64,000 nt of DNA, from assembly GCF_001655675.1 (NCBI RefSeq), contig NZ_LYRP01000007.1:1-64000 (forward strand), read 5' to 3'. Both the position numbers and the translations under genes were made by a program. Shown here piece after piece: positions 38,083 to 47,501 of this stretch. Each line of letters starts with the position of its first letter. Position 1 is the stretch's first letter. This DNA is from Mangrovibacter phragmitis (GTDB taxonomy: Bacteria > Pseudomonadota > Gammaproteobacteria > Enterobacterales > Enterobacteriaceae). The notes below the pieces were generated by a model that worked only from the letters and a program-made list of their open reading frames with translations, did no database searches and was not told the origin of the DNA.

Positions 38083-38595
38083 ATGGATAAGTCTGGGACA
38101 CAAAACCTGTTAGCTCGGGCAGAAAAGCTTTGCCAGCAGCGCAATGTACGCCTGACACCACAGCGCCTTGAAGTGCTGCGCCTGATGAGTGAGCAGGACG
38201 GGTCGATAAGCGCATATGACTTGCTGGACTTATTGCGTATCGCAGAGCCTCAGGCCAAGCCTCCCACAGTTTACCGTGCTCTGGATTTTTTGCTGGAGCA
38301 GGGGTTTGTGCATAAAGTTGAATCCACCAACAGCTATGTGCTGTGCCACTTGTTTGACCAGCCTACTCATACTTCCGCCATGTTTATTTGTGACCGTTGC
38401 GGTTCAGTGAAAGAAGAGTGTGCAGAAGGGGTGGAAGATATCATGCACGGTCTGGCGGCCAGTATGGGGTTTGCATTGCGCCACAATGTTATTGAAGCCC
38501 ATGGCTTATGCTCACAATGTGTAGAAGTGGAAAGTTGCCGCCATCCGGAAAGTTGTGGTCATGATCACTCTGAAACTGGCAAGAAAAAACGCTAA
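38083..38595 (+). CDS. zur: Zinc uptake regulator Zur
   Basis: A Fur-family zinc-responsive repressor of 170 residues. The winged helix (RNVRLTPQRLEVLRLM) and metal-binding Cys pairs CDRC and CSQC with downstream CxxPESC and HDH match E. coli Zur. The start at 38083 gives the E. coli-like N-terminus; an in-frame extension to 38005 is excluded. The zinc ABC operon at 33461 with its Zur box is a likely local target. Confidence 0.96.
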   Translation: MDKSGTQNLLARAEKLCQQRNVRLTPQRLEVLRLMSEQDGSISAYDLLDLLRIAEPQAKPPTVYRALDFLLEQGFVHKVESTNSYVLCHLFDQPTHTSAMFICDRCGSVKEECAEGVEDIMHGLAASMGFALRHNVIEAHGLCSQCVEVESCRHPESCGHDHSETGKKKR

Positions 38596-38605
38596 CTACT
38601 GTGTG

Positions 38606-38635
38606 GTTACAGAGGGCCGGGTAGCCCTCTGTAAC
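38606..38635. terminator. Hairpin between zur and yjbJ
   Basis: GTTACAGAGGGC and GCCCTCTGTAAC form a 12-bp stem with loop CGGGTA between the two convergent genes. T-runs are weak. Confidence 0.55.
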
Positions 38636-38652
38636 TATGAATCAAAGAGGGA

Positions 38653-38862
38653 TTACCACCGGTAGTCGTCACGTTTTTCCCAGGCGGCCACTTCTTCTTC
38701 GGCCCGTTCTTTCGCGTAACCATAACGTTCCTGAATCCGGCCTACCAGTTGGTCACGTTTTCCTTCAATAACGTCTAAATCGTCATCGGTCAGCTTGCCC
38801 CACTCTTCTTTCACCTTACCTTTGATGATTTTCCAGTCTCCACTGATTTCCGTCATATTCAT
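38653..38862 (-). CDS. yjbJ: CsbD-family stress protein YjbJ
   Basis: A 69-residue hydrophilic protein. GDWKIIKGKVKEEWGKLTDDD and KRDQLVGRIQERYGY are the CsbD-family hallmark. In E. coli it is abundant in stationary phase and under osmotic stress; its mechanism is unknown. GAGG precedes the start. The 265-bp gap upstream to ohrR shows no other gene. Confidence 0.94.
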   Translation of the reverse strand: MNMTEISGDWKIIKGKVKEEWGKLTDDDLDVIEGKRDQLVGRIQERYGYAKERAEEEVAAWEKRDDYRW

Positions 38863-39127
38863 CGCAGCGTCCTCACGGTTGGTTAATTGAAACAGTGCCG
38901 TTTACTGACAGCTTGTTTGGCTTACTTCATGATAAATTGTAGTTCATCAAATTAAGTTTCATTCTTTTTTAAGAATGTTTAACTAACAAACTCGAGAATG
39001 CCACCTGCAAATTCCGCTCACCTTCACACTACTGTTGATAACGTGTAAAACCCACCAGGGAAAATGATTTTCCCCCTAAAATAAGTTGCGGTAACATTGC
39101 CGTTATCCTCCGTAAAGGCCTCCGCTT

Positions 39128-39565
39128 ATGCCACCAGAAAATTTGCTCCTCGATAACCAACTGTGTTTTTCCCTCTACTCGGCAAACCTGGCACTGAATA
39201 AAATTTACCGTAATGTGCTTAAGCCTCTGGAGATAACCTATCCACAATATCTGGTGTTATTGATCCTCTGGGAAGCAGACCAACAAACGGTTTCTGCCAT
39301 TGGTGAGCGTCTTTATCTGGATTCGGCAACACTTACTCCGTTACTGAAACGGATGGAAGCGGCAGGCCTGGTTACCCGCCAACGCTCCACACAAGATGAA
39401 CGCCAGGTGATTGTCAGCCTGTCAGATAAAGGCCGGGGCTTGCAGCAACAGGCCGAAGCCATTCCCCAACATATTCTGTGCGCCTCGGCCTGCGACCAGG
39501 CTGAACTCATCACGCTGAAACAACAGCTCGATACCTTACGCAACCAGTTGATCAAAAACGCCTGA
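39128..39565 (+). CDS. ohrR: OhrR-type MarR regulator
   Basis: A 145-residue MarR-family repressor that senses organic hydroperoxides. The N-terminal LDNQLCFSLYSANLALNKIY is the OhrR signature with the reactive Cys13. Cys118 and Cys122 near the C-terminus suggest the two-Cys (disulfide) mechanism of Xanthomonas OhrR. No ohr peroxidase gene is adjacent in this window; the usual partner must be elsewhere or absent. Confidence 0.82.
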   Translation: MPPENLLLDNQLCFSLYSANLALNKIYRNVLKPLEITYPQYLVLLILWEADQQTVSAIGERLYLDSATLTPLLKRMEAAGLVTRQRSTQDERQVIVSLSDKGRGLQQQAEAIPQHILCASACDQAELITLKQQLDTLRNQLIKNA

Positions 39566-39661
39566 CGGTGTTAAAGGCAAGAAACACGAAAAACATGTCC
39601 CGGCGCTCTGCCATGATAAGGGTTATCTTTTAGTTACCCTGTTCAATTCCGGAGAAAAATG

Positions 39662-39949
39662 ATGAGTGCTTATGTAATTTTCGTGCGCAAAACCACACAT
39701 GATGAACAAGAAATGCAAACCTACGCAAAACTGGCCGGTGAAGCACGCGGCGATCATCCCATTACTCCGCTGGCTTTTTACGGTGATATCACCACCCTGG
39801 AAGGCGATGATGCAGAAGGTGCGGTTATTCTGTCATTCCCGGATATTGAAGCCGCAAAAGCCTGGTACTACAGCGATGCATACCAGGAAGCCAAAAAACA
39901 CCGCAATTTGGGTGCCGACTACCAGGTGTTATTGATTCAGGGGGTTTGA
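39662..39949 (+). CDS. DUF1330 family protein
   Basis: A 95-residue dimeric alpha/beta-barrel-type protein. The pattern AYVIFVRKTTHDEQEMQTY, then SFPDIEAAKAWYYSDAYQEA and a C-terminal RNLGADYQVLLIQGV is characteristic of DUF1330. The second of two adjacent ATGs (39662) is better spaced from GGAG. Its function is unknown; it follows ohrR by about 95 bp. Confidence 0.8.
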   Translation: MSAYVIFVRKTTHDEQEMQTYAKLAGEARGDHPITPLAFYGDITTLEGDDAEGAVILSFPDIEAAKAWYYSDAYQEAKKHRNLGADYQVLLIQGV

Positions 39950-40321
39950 TTAGCAGGTTGTTCCGCTCAGGGAACAGCACATGTACCATCCCGAGGTAAC
40001 CTTTTGTAGTAGAGCCAGCCATACCTGGTAGGTTACATATTCTGCCACTGTAAAATGCTCTGCCAGCACAGAGCAAATTGCGCGCCGTGTCAGCCACACT
40101 GCTTTTTCTCACCTGCTGCGCCCGGCGCCCGCAGGGGGCACTGGCCCCACCCCCTTTTGTGGCCGGCAAAATCGCCGCTACGCGGACATTCGGCTTACCC
40201 CGGCCCGCCAGGCACGCCTCAACGATTTAGAGGCCACCCAAACCCACCCGTTTGTAAGCCAGCAGCAAAAAATAAATAAAGACATACCGGGTACAAATCC
40301 TCCAGCCACACCAGACAACAC

Positions 40322-40347
40322 AAAAAGCCCCGCCACTTGCAGCGAGG
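40322..40347 (-). terminator. Minus-strand intrinsic terminator in repeat copy C
   Basis: On the minus strand CCTCGCT and GGCGGGG pair with two G-U wobbles around GCAAGT and are followed by C and five T. It would end dinF read-through transcripts. Confidence 0.55.
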
Positions 40348-40360
40348 CCGGTTCGCGTAA

Positions 40361-40495
40361 GACCGGTGAACCGCAGAAAGGAAGACAAGGTTATTCCGCC
40401 CGGATGGCGGAATAAGGCGAACCGAGGCATGGATGCCGAGTCGAGCCGGCCGCAGGCTGACTGCCCGGAGGTGAACGCAGTGCGCAGCACCGGTC
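40361..40495 (-). ncRNA. Conserved structured core of repeat copy C (candidate RNA)
   Basis: It has the same GACCGGTG/CACCGGTC closing repeat and 10-bp internal hairpin as copy A, with the same 135-nt length. Only scattered differences are seen, for example GGATGCC for GGACGCC. Confidence 0.45.
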
Positions 40496-40516
40496 GCCCG
40501 CGAAAAAGGGGATTGC

Positions 40517-40536
40517 AAAGGGGGCGAGCCCCCTTT
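40517..40536. other. G/C-rich hairpin in repeat copy C
   Basis: AAAGGGGG and CCCCCTTT pair around CGAG, the same as in copies A and B. Confidence 0.55.
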
Positions 40537-40652
40537 AGCCCGTTCACTGGCTGTGGAGCCGCATTAGCCCCATCACTGGAAGTGAACGGAAACAACAACG
40601 CATGACACTATGCAAAGTGAACAGAAGTAACCACACTTAAAGCGCCCCCCCT

Positions 40653-41978
40653 TCACTTCACCTCAAACCACGTTCCATCCCGCCAGTGCCGCCGCCAGCA
40701 CCACCCCAGGGTCACCCCGCGCAGCACCAAAAACACCACCAAAGAAAACCACAACCCATGATTCCCAAACCCAGGCAGTGTCAGCAGACACACACCAAAA
40801 CCGGCCGCTGAAAGCGCCATACTGTTACGCATTTCAGCTCCCCGGGTTGCGCCAACAAACATTCCGTCCAGCAAATAGCACCACACCCCTGCAACCGGCA
40901 ACAGTACCTGCCAGAACAAGTACTTATCTGCCAGCTGGTGTAATTCCGGCAACGAAGTGAGCAGACCAATAATTTGTGGCCCGGCAAGGGCATAAACCAG
41001 AGAAAATCCCAGGGCTACCACACCAGCCTGGCGGCAGGCTGCTCCCCATACAGCCAACAATTGCCCTTTGCTGTGGGCACCAAAAGCCTGGCCGGAATGC
41101 GCTTCTACCGCATAAGCAAAACCATCCAGTGCATAAGCGGTAAAAGCCAGCAACGTCATCAACAATGCATTTACAGCCACAATGTCACCGCCCAGCCTGG
41201 CGCCCAGCACAGTGATGGAAGCAAAGCAGCCCTGAACCAGTAAAGAACGCAACATGATGTCACGGTTTAACGCCATTAAACGCCGAATATTGCCGAACCA
41301 TGCCGTTTTCAGGCCCACCAGGGGAATACCCCGCATCACCAGAACCCGCCAGACCATCACCAGCCCCAGCAACAGCGTGACATACTCAGATACAGTGGTT
41401 GCCAGCGCGGCCCCTTGCACATTCATACCCAGCCCCATCACCAGCCAGATATCCAGCGCGATGTTCAGCACATTGCCCACCACCAGCAAAATAACCGGAG
41501 CTCGGGCATATTGCACCCCCAGTAACCAGCCCAATAAAACCAGGTTAGCCAGTGAAGCGGGAGCACCAAGCAAGCGAACCGCTAAAAACACCTGTGCCTG
41601 GAACAATACAGCCTCACTGCCGCCTGTCACGGTAAGCGCAAGGTGAATTAATGGCGCACGAAACACCACAATGGCAACACCGGCCACCAGCGCCAGCAAC
41701 AAAGGCTGCATCAGTGCCCGCAGCAACCCCTGGTCATCTCTTGCGCCATAAGCCTGAGCTGTTAACCCGGTAGTACTCATCCGCAAAAACAACAGCAACA
41801 TAAACAGGAAACTGGTTACCGTTGCACCAATTGCCACACCACCGAGGTAATCCGGGCTGTCCAGGTGCCCAATCACCGCTGTATCAACCAGGCCCAATAA
41901 CGGTACGGTGATATTGGACACAATCATGGGGATTGCCAGGCGCCACAACGCCCGGTCAGTTCGGGAAAAGAATTGCAT
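40653..41978 (-). CDS. dinF: MATE-family transporter DinF
   Basis: A 441-residue MATE efflux protein with about twelve membrane segments. LRMSTTGLTAQAYGA and the NRDIMLRSLL and HSGQAFGA regions match E. coli DinF. The start is ATG 41978, with GGGG upstream; an in-frame GTG at 41981 precedes it. It follows lexA on the same strand, and in E. coli the two form an SOS operon. A terminator hairpin lies between them here. Confidence 0.94.
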   Translation of the reverse strand: MQFFSRTDRALWRLAIPMIVSNITVPLLGLVDTAVIGHLDSPDYLGGVAIGATVTSFLFMLLLFLRMSTTGLTAQAYGARDDQGLLRALMQPLLLALVAGVAIVVFRAPLIHLALTVTGGSEAVLFQAQVFLAVRLLGAPASLANLVLLGWLLGVQYARAPVILLVVGNVLNIALDIWLVMGLGMNVQGAALATTVSEYVTLLLGLVMVWRVLVMRGIPLVGLKTAWFGNIRRLMALNRDIMLRSLLVQGCFASITVLGARLGGDIVAVNALLMTLLAFTAYALDGFAYAVEAHSGQAFGAHSKGQLLAVWGAACRQAGVVALGFSLVYALAGPQIIGLLTSLPELHQLADKYLFWQVLLPVAGVWCYLLDGMFVGATRGAEMRNSMALSAAGFGVCLLTLPGFGNHGLWFSLVVFLVLRGVTLGWCWRRHWRDGTWFEVK

Positions 41979-42014
41979 CACTTACCCCAGATAACATTTG
42001 GGAAAGAAACCCAC

Positions 42015-42050
42015 AAAAAAGCCGTGGCACAGGCTGGCTGTGACACGGCT
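42015..42050 (-). terminator. Terminator between lexA and dinF
   Basis: On the minus strand AGCCGTG and CACGGCT pair around a long loop that can itself pair (CACAGCC/GGCTGTG in part), followed by six T. It should reduce lexA transcription into dinF. Confidence 0.7.
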
Positions 42051-42078
42051 GTAAAAGCATAGCAGATTAAGGATTCGC

Positions 42079-42693
42079 TCAGAGCCATTCGCCGTTGCGA
42101 ATAACGCCCACTGCCAGGCCCTCGATAGTAAAGTTTTGCTCACGTAAATCGACAACAATCGGGGTGAACTCGTTGTTTTCCGGGAGCAGCTGCACAGTAT
42201 TGCCCTGCTGTTTCAGCCTCTTAACCGTTACTTCGTCGTCGATACGGGCCACCACTACCTGGCCGTTGCGCACATCCTGCGTTTTATGTACCGCAAGTAA
42301 ATCGCCATCCATAATACCGATGTCTTTCATTGACATACCGCTAACGCGCAGTAAGAAATCCGCATGCGGTTTAAACAGGGAAGGATCGACCTGATAGTGA
42401 CCTTCAATGTGCTGCTGAGCCAGTAAAGGCTCACCGGCGGCAACCCGGCCAACCAGTGGCAGACCGTCGTCATTAGTTTCTTCCAGAAGCAGGCGAATAC
42501 CACGGGAAGCGCCAGAAACAATTTCGATAACCCCTTTGCGGGCAAGCGCTTTCAGGTGTTCTTCTGCCGCATTGGGTGAACGAAAGCCAAGGCGTTGTGC
42601 AATTTCCGCACGGGTTGGAGGCATCCCCGTCTGATTAATGTGATCCCGGATGAGATCATAGACCTCCTGCTGTCTGGTAGTAAGTGCTTTCAT
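42079..42693 (-). CDS. lexA: SOS repressor LexA
   Basis: A 204-residue repressor that cleaves itself when RecA filaments form. The winged helix covers [13 protein letters not shown]; the cleavage site is Ala86-Gly87 in VGRVAAGEP, with catalytic Ser121 (SGMSMKD) and Lys158 (TVKRL). It is two residues longer than E. coli LexA. The start at 42693 is used; the longer frame runs back through the SOS boxes. Confidence 0.98.
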   Translation of the reverse strand: MKALTTRQQEVYDLIRDHINQTGMPPTRAEIAQRLGFRSPNAAEEHLKALARKGVIEIVSGASRGIRLLLEETNDDGLPLVGRVAAGEPLLAQQHIEGHYQVDPSLFKPHADFLLRVSGMSMKDIGIMDGDLLAVHKTQDVRNGQVVVARIDDEVTVKRLKQQGNTVQLLPENNEFTPIVVDLREQNFTIEGLAVGVIRNGEWL

Positions 42694-42705
42694 TCCTTCT
42701 GCCCC

Positions 42706-42742
42706 CTGGGTGTATATACAGTTATGCTGTGAGTATATACAG
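42706..42742 (-). promoter_or_regulatory. Two LexA boxes of lexA
   Basis: CTGGGTGTATATACAG (42706-42721) and CTGTGAGTATATACAG (42727-42742) are both CTG-N10-CAG boxes, 5 bp apart. They match the E. coli lexA autoregulatory pair. Confidence 0.95.
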
Positions 42743-42861
42743 TTAATGGTGATTTTGAAACCACAATTGAGCAAAAAACCAGGGACTTATCCCACAAAAT
42801 AGCCAGAGGTAACCAGACGAAGCCTTAAATACCCGTTTTGGAGCATTTTTTCCGGAAAAAC

Positions 42862-43230
42862 TCAGAAAAAATGAGACCAGAGCACGCTTCCCCAGGTAAA
42901 CAGGGCGAGTATAATTGCGAACAACACTGCAGCGGACCCCATGTCTTTAGCCCTGCCAGAGAGTTCGTGAAAATCTGTTCCCACCCGGTCAACTATTGCC
43001 TCAATAGCACTGTTGAGGATTTCGATTATCATAACCAGAGTGACGGAACCGATGAGTAACACGCGGGCAATGGCACCGACATCAAGCCAACAGGCAATAA
43101 AGATAGCCAGCACAGTAGTGACCCCTTCCTGGCGAAAAGCGGCTTCATTGTTCCATGCAGCACGAATACCTTTCCAGGAATAGCCAGCTGCTTTAATGAT
43201 TCGGGTGAGTCCAGTGGTGTTACTTGCCAT
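42862..43230 (-). CDS. dgkA: Diacylglycerol kinase
   Basis: A 122-residue inner-membrane enzyme that phosphorylates diacylglycerol. Three membrane segments are present, with the catalytic motif EILNSAIEAIVDRVGTDFHE. The length equals E. coli DgkA. It is divergent from plsB and upstream of lexA. Confidence 0.96.
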   Translation of the reverse strand: MASNTTGLTRIIKAAGYSWKGIRAAWNNEAAFRQEGVTTVLAIFIACWLDVGAIARVLLIGSVTLVMIIEILNSAIEAIVDRVGTDFHELSGRAKDMGSAAVLFAIILALFTWGSVLWSHFF

Positions 43231-43359
43231 GAAGGAACCTTTTTAGCTTAGTGGCGTCAATGCCTGTAGCGTCGCGCAGGCAACTTCCTCAGAAATCCAC
43301 GCGGGTTTCTGTTATTCTTGCGACGCATTGCGTTTTTAACCAGAGGCTTTACAACGTTT

Positions 43360-45798
43360 ATGTCCGGTTGGCCACGAATTTACTACAAATTGCTGAATTT
43401 ACCACTAAGTATGCTGGTAAAAAGCAAATCTATTCCGGCGGATCCTTGCGCCGAATTGGGTTTAGATACCTCTCGCCCTATTATGTACGTGCTGCCTTAT
43501 AATTCAAAGGCAGACCTGTTGACATTACGGGCGCAATGTCTGGCACATGATTTGCCCGACCCGCTGACCCCCCTTGAAGTAGACGGAGCTTGTTTGCCAC
43601 GCTATGTCTTTATTCATGGCGGGCCGCGTGTATTTACCTATTACGCGCCGAAAGAAGAATCCATCAAGCTGTTTCATGATTACCTGGACTTGCACCGCAG
43701 CAATCCGAATCTGGATGTCCAGATGGTGCCGGTTTCAGTGATGTTTGGCCGCTCACCTGGCCGTGAAAAAGGCGAAGAAAACCCGCCACTGCGCTTGCTT
43801 AACGGCATCCAGAAGTTCTTTGCCGTATTATGGCTGGGCCGCGACAGCTTCGTACGCTTTTCTCCGCCAGTTTCTCTGCGCTGGATGGCGACAGAGCATG
43901 GCACAGACAAAACTATCGCTCAGAAGCTGGCGCGGGTTGCACGTATGCACTTTGCCCGCCTGCGCCTGGCCGCAGTAGGCCCACGCTTACCCGCGCGCCA
44001 GGATCTGTTCAATAAATTATTGTCTTCAAAAGCCATTGCCAAAGCGGTAGAAGATGAAGCGCGCAGCAAGAAAATCTCTCACGAAAGAGCGCAGCAAAAT
44101 GCTGTTGCCCTGATGGAAGAAGTTGCCGCTAACTTCTCCTATGAAGCCATCCGCATGACTGACCGTGTGCTGGGCTTTACCTGGAACCGCTTATATCAGG
44201 GTATTAACGTTCATAATGCTGAGCGAGTACGCCAGTTAGCCCATGAAGGCCATGAACTGGTGTATGTTCCCTGCCACCGCAGCCATATGGATTATCTGTT
44301 GCTGTCTTACGTGCTTTATCACCAGGGGCTGGTGCCACCGCACATTGCAGCAGGTATTAACCTGAACTTCTGGCCTGCCGGGCCGATTTTCCGCCGTCTG
44401 GGTGCATTCTTTATTCGCCGTACGTTTAAAGGCAATAAACTCTACTCAACCGTGTTCCGTGAATACCTGGGTGAATTGTTCAGCCGTGGGTATTCGGTGG
44501 AGTATTTTGTTGAAGGGGGGCGTTCGCGCACCGGTCGCCTGCTTGATCCGAAAACTGGCACACTGTCTATGACGATTCAGGCCATGCTGCGTGGCGGTAC
44601 CCGCCCGATTACGCTGGTGCCGATTTACATTGGTTATGAGCATGTCATGGAAGTGGGCACCTACGCGAAAGAGTTGCGTGGCGCCACTAAAGAAAAAGAG
44701 AGCCTTATCCAGATGATGCGCGGCCTGAGCAAGCTGCGTAACCTGGGCCAGGGGTATGTCAACTTTGGCGAGCCAATTCCACTGACCAACTGGCTGAACC
44801 AGCATGTTCCGGAATGGCGTGATGCGATAGACCCTATCGAAGCGATACGCCCGCCGTGGTTAACCCCCAGCGTGAACGAAATTGCTCATACACTGATGGT
44901 GCGCATTAACAATGCTGGTGCGGCTAACGCCATGAACCTGTGTTGCACGGCTTTACTGGCCTCTCGCCAGCGTTCACTTACCCGTGAGCAACTGACTGAG
45001 CAGTTAGAATGTTACATGAGCCTGCTGCGCAATGTGCCTTATTCACCGGATGCTACCGTTCCTGCGTCATCTGCCAGCGAGCTTATCGATCACGCCTTGC
45101 AGATGAATAAGTTCGAAGTAGAAAAAGACACGATTGGCGATATTATCGTTCTGCCCCGTGAGCAGGCCGTGTTAATGACCTACTATCGCAATAACATTGT
45201 GCATATGCTGGTGATGCCGTCTTTACTGGCCTCAATTATTACGCAACACCGTAATATCACACGCGAAGATCTGCTGAGCCGGGTAGAAGTCCTGTTCCCG
45301 ATGCTTAAAGCAGAGTTGTTCCTGCACTGGGATAAAGAAGCGTTAAGTTCTGTAGTGGATGCGCTGCTCAATGAGCTGGTGCAGCAGAACCTGATTCTGG
45401 AAGACAGCGGCCGTTTCCGCCTGAACCCGGCACGCTCCCGGACTCTGCAACTGCTGGCAGCAGGGGTGCGCGAAACGATTCAACGTTATGCAATCACCTT
45501 CTGGCTGCTGAGCGCCAACCCAACGATTAACCGCGGGACTCTGGAGAAAGAGAGCCGGACTGTTGCACAGCGTTTGTCCGTACTGCACGGTATCAACGCC
45601 CCTGAGTTCTTCGACAAAGCGGTGTTCTCTTCCCTGGTGCTGACACTGCGCGATGAAGGCTATATCAGCGATACCGGTGATGCAGAGCCAACAGAAACCA
45701 TGAAGGTTTACCAGTTGCTGGCCGAGCTGATCACCTCGGATATCCGCCTGACGATTGAAAGTGCTGCATCACAAGGCGAAGACGCACCCGCTCAATAA
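43360..45798 (+). CDS. plsB: Glycerol-3-phosphate acyltransferase PlsB
   Basis: The inner-membrane enzyme that starts phospholipid synthesis, 812 residues. The acyltransferase motifs [28 protein letters not shown] and [12 protein letters not shown] are intact. The start at 43360 ([13 protein letters not shown]) matches the E. coli protein; an in-frame ATG 42 nt upstream is possible. Confidence 0.96.
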   Translation: MSGWPRIYYKLLNLPLSMLVKSKSIPADPCAELGLDTSRPIMYVLPYNSKADLLTLRAQCLAHDLPDPLTPLEVDGACLPRYVFIHGGPRVFTYYAPKEESIKLFHDYLDLHRSNPNLDVQMVPVSVMFGRSPGREKGEENPPLRLLNGIQKFFAVLWLGRDSFVRFSPPVSLRWMATEHGTDKTIAQKLARVARMHFARLRLAAVGPRLPARQDLFNKLLSSKAIAKAVEDEARSKKISHERAQQNAVALMEEVAANFSYEAIRMTDRVLGFTWNRLYQGINVHNAERVRQLAHEGHELVYVPCHRSHMDYLLLSYVLYHQGLVPPHIAAGINLNFWPAGPIFRRLGAFFIRRTFKGNKLYSTVFREYLGELFSRGYSVEYFVEGGRSRTGRLLDPKTGTLSMTIQAMLRGGTRPITLVPIYIGYEHVMEVGTYAKELRGATKEKESLIQMMRGLSKLRNLGQGYVNFGEPIPLTNWLNQHVPEWRDAIDPIEAIRPPWLTPSVNEIAHTLMVRINNAGAANAMNLCCTALLASRQRSLTREQLTEQLECYMSLLRNVPYSPDATVPASSASELIDHALQMNKFEVEKDTIGDIIVLPREQAVLMTYYRNNIVHMLVMPSLLASIITQHRNITREDLLSRVEVLFPMLKAELFLHWDKEALSSVVDALLNELVQQNLILEDSGRFRLNPARSRTLQLLAAGVRETIQRYAITFWLLSANPTINRGTLEKESRTVAQRLSVLHGINAPEFFDKAVFSSLVLTLRDEGYISDTGDAEPTETMKVYQLLAELITSDIRLTIESAASQGEDAPAQ

Positions 45799-45824
45799 CC
45801 GTTGAATGAGTGCGAAGCAAGGTG

Positions 45825-45860
45825 AAAAAATGGCGGGAATAAAAATCCCCGCCATTTTTT
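45825..45860. terminator. Bidirectional terminator between plsB and ubiA
   Basis: AAAAAATGGCGGG and CCCGCCATTTTTT form a 13-bp stem, with A and T runs built into both arms. Confidence 0.92.
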
Positions 45861-45924
45861 ATGCCCGATAATTTTATGCCCGGTAAACAGTGCCATTACT
45901 CAGGGCCGTTGCTCAGGGGCCTGA

Positions 45925-46806
45925 TCAGGATAAAGGCGGCAGATAATGGACAAACAGCCCTAAAAATAACACCAGCCCCACATAGTTATTATTCATAAAG
46001 GCTTTAAAACAGGCATCCCGGTCACGCCCGGCAATGAGTTTTTGCTGGTATGAAAACAGCCCCGCCGCAAGCAACAGCGACCAGTAAAACGCCCCGCTCA
46101 GGTGATTAAGCCAACCTACCAGCACCAACAGCGCCAGAACCGCCACCTGTAAGATGCCAATAATCAGTTTGTCGTAGCGCCCAAACAGAATCGCGGTGGA
46201 TTTCACGCCTATCTTCAGGTCGTCATCCCGGTCTACCATGGCATATTGCGTGTCATAAGCGACAGCCCAGAGGATATTGGCTAAAAAAAGTAACCAGCAA
46301 CTGAGCGGCAACTGCTCACTAACAGCCGAGAACGCCATGGGAATTGACCAGCCAAACGCGGCCCCTAACACCACCTGGGGTAAATGAGTGTAGCGTTTCA
46401 TAAACGGGTATATCCAGGCCAGCGCCAGCCCGGCGACTGACAGCAGAATCGTCATGGTATTCAGGGTGAGAACCAGCAAGAAAGACAGCAATACCAGTAC
46501 ACCAAACAGCGTGATAGCTTCTCGCTCTGTGACATCGCCACTGGGTAATGGGCGGCGTGCCGTGCGCTTGACATGGCCGTCAAATTTGCGGTCGGCAAAA
46601 TCATTCACCACACAACCTGCGGCACGCATTAACCAGACACCGGCAATGAACACCAGAAGAATAGTTACCGGCGGAATGCCCGGTGTTGCGAGCCACAGCG
46701 CCCATAAAGTAGGCCAGAGTAACAGTAACGCGCCAATCGGTTTGTCAGTACGCATGAGCCGGTGAAATGCCAGCAGTTTATTCTTCTGCGTCAGACTCCA
46801 CTCCAT
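45925..46806 (-). CDS. ubiA: 4-hydroxybenzoate octaprenyltransferase UbiA
   Basis: An integral membrane prenyltransferase of ubiquinone synthesis, 293 residues. The two Asp-rich motifs, [15 protein letters not shown] and [13 protein letters not shown], bind the Mg-diphosphate. Its start overlaps the 3' end of ubiC by 16 nt. Confidence 0.96.
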   Translation of the reverse strand: MEWSLTQKNKLLAFHRLMRTDKPIGALLLLWPTLWALWLATPGIPPVTILLVFIAGVWLMRAAGCVVNDFADRKFDGHVKRTARRPLPSGDVTEREAITLFGVLVLLSFLLVLTLNTMTILLSVAGLALAWIYPFMKRYTHLPQVVLGAAFGWSIPMAFSAVSEQLPLSCWLLFLANILWAVAYDTQYAMVDRDDDLKIGVKSTAILFGRYDKLIIGILQVAVLALLVLVGWLNHLSGAFYWSLLLAAGLFSYQQKLIAGRDRDACFKAFMNNNYVGLVLFLGLFVHYLPPLS

Positions 46807-47318
46807 TTTTCATCCTCTTGATACAACGGTGATGCAGGTAAAAACAGTTCGGTAAGCAGTAATGGTTTGCCCGACAAACGGAGGCGGGAACGGCGCCCCC
46901 ATAAGGTTTCACTGCGCCCCGTGTGAATAAAATCGCGTGTCAGGGCCGATGCGGTAAACAAGTACCGGCCAAGCGGGGTAGTGCCCAGGCGCTGTAGCGC
47001 CAGTTCAGGGCCATTCAGGGTGGACAGTGGTACCACTGTGCGCCCCACCAGCCAGGGCGTATCATCGCCCAGCAAAATAATTTCCCGTAACCAGTATTGT
47101 GATTCACGGGGTAACCAGTTGACGTCTTCGCCCACCTGTTCCGCCGTCACAAAGCCTTCGGATAGCAGCGTCACACTAACCTTGCTGCAACAGCGTTCAA
47201 AACGCTTTGTCATTGAGTCTTCCAACAATAGCCAGTCACGCAGCCAGGCTGACAGGTTATCCGGCAGGGTGTCGGAGAAAGACAGCGCCCGTAATTGCGC
47301 CAACGCAGGGTGCATCAT
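46791..47318 (-). CDS. ubiC: Chorismate pyruvate-lyase UbiC
   Basis: The first committed enzyme of ubiquinone synthesis; it converts chorismate to 4-hydroxybenzoate. About 175 residues from the first of two adjacent ATGs (47318, 47315). [15 protein letters not shown] and [23 protein letters not shown] match E. coli UbiC. The tail after LPASPLY is about ten residues longer, because its frame runs into ubiA. Confidence 0.94.
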   Translation of the reverse strand: MMHPALAQLRALSFSDTLPDNLSAWLRDWLLLEDSMTKRFERCCSKVSVTLLSEGFVTAEQVGEDVNWLPRESQYWLREIILLGDDTPWLVGRTVVPLSTLNGPELALQRLGTTPLGRYLFTASALTRDFIHTGRSETLWGRRSRLRLSGKPLLLTELFLPASPLYQEDEKWSGV

Positions 47319-47501
47319 GCCCAACAGTCTCCAGAACAGAACAGTGGACATTGTAACGCAGAACACGAAAAGGGTGTGGCAGGAAAATAGCAGAAACCAA
47401 CAGCCATGTAACAAAAAGCCAACGGCCGCAGGCACGTCTGCCGGTGGAAAAAAGGTGCGCAGACGCGCACCAAGGCTTACAAGATCAGCAATGTGGGGTG
47501 A

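Larger units (their letters stand above)
40044..40648 (-). repeat. Dispersed noncoding element, copy C
   Basis: The third copy begins GCCACTGTAAAATGCTCTGCC, as in copy B, and ends just behind the dinF stop codon. It contains the hairpin TGCTCTG/CAGAGCA (near 40054), the terminator (40322-40347), the core (40361-40495) and the G/C hairpin (40517-40536). It lacks about 24 bases present in copy B near 6974-6998. Between 39950 and 40043 only a small hairpin TGTTCC/GGAACA is visible. Confidence 0.85.

Noticed and set aside
408-40536. Plasmid oriT or relaxase region as an explanation for the G/C hairpins
   Set aside because: Such hairpins do occur near mobilisation genes, but no relaxase gene or recognisable nic site is seen in any copy.
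40219-40605. Frames of 79-123 residues in copy C
   Set aside because: Indels shift the frame relative to copies A and B; conservation is at the RNA/DNA level, not the protein level.
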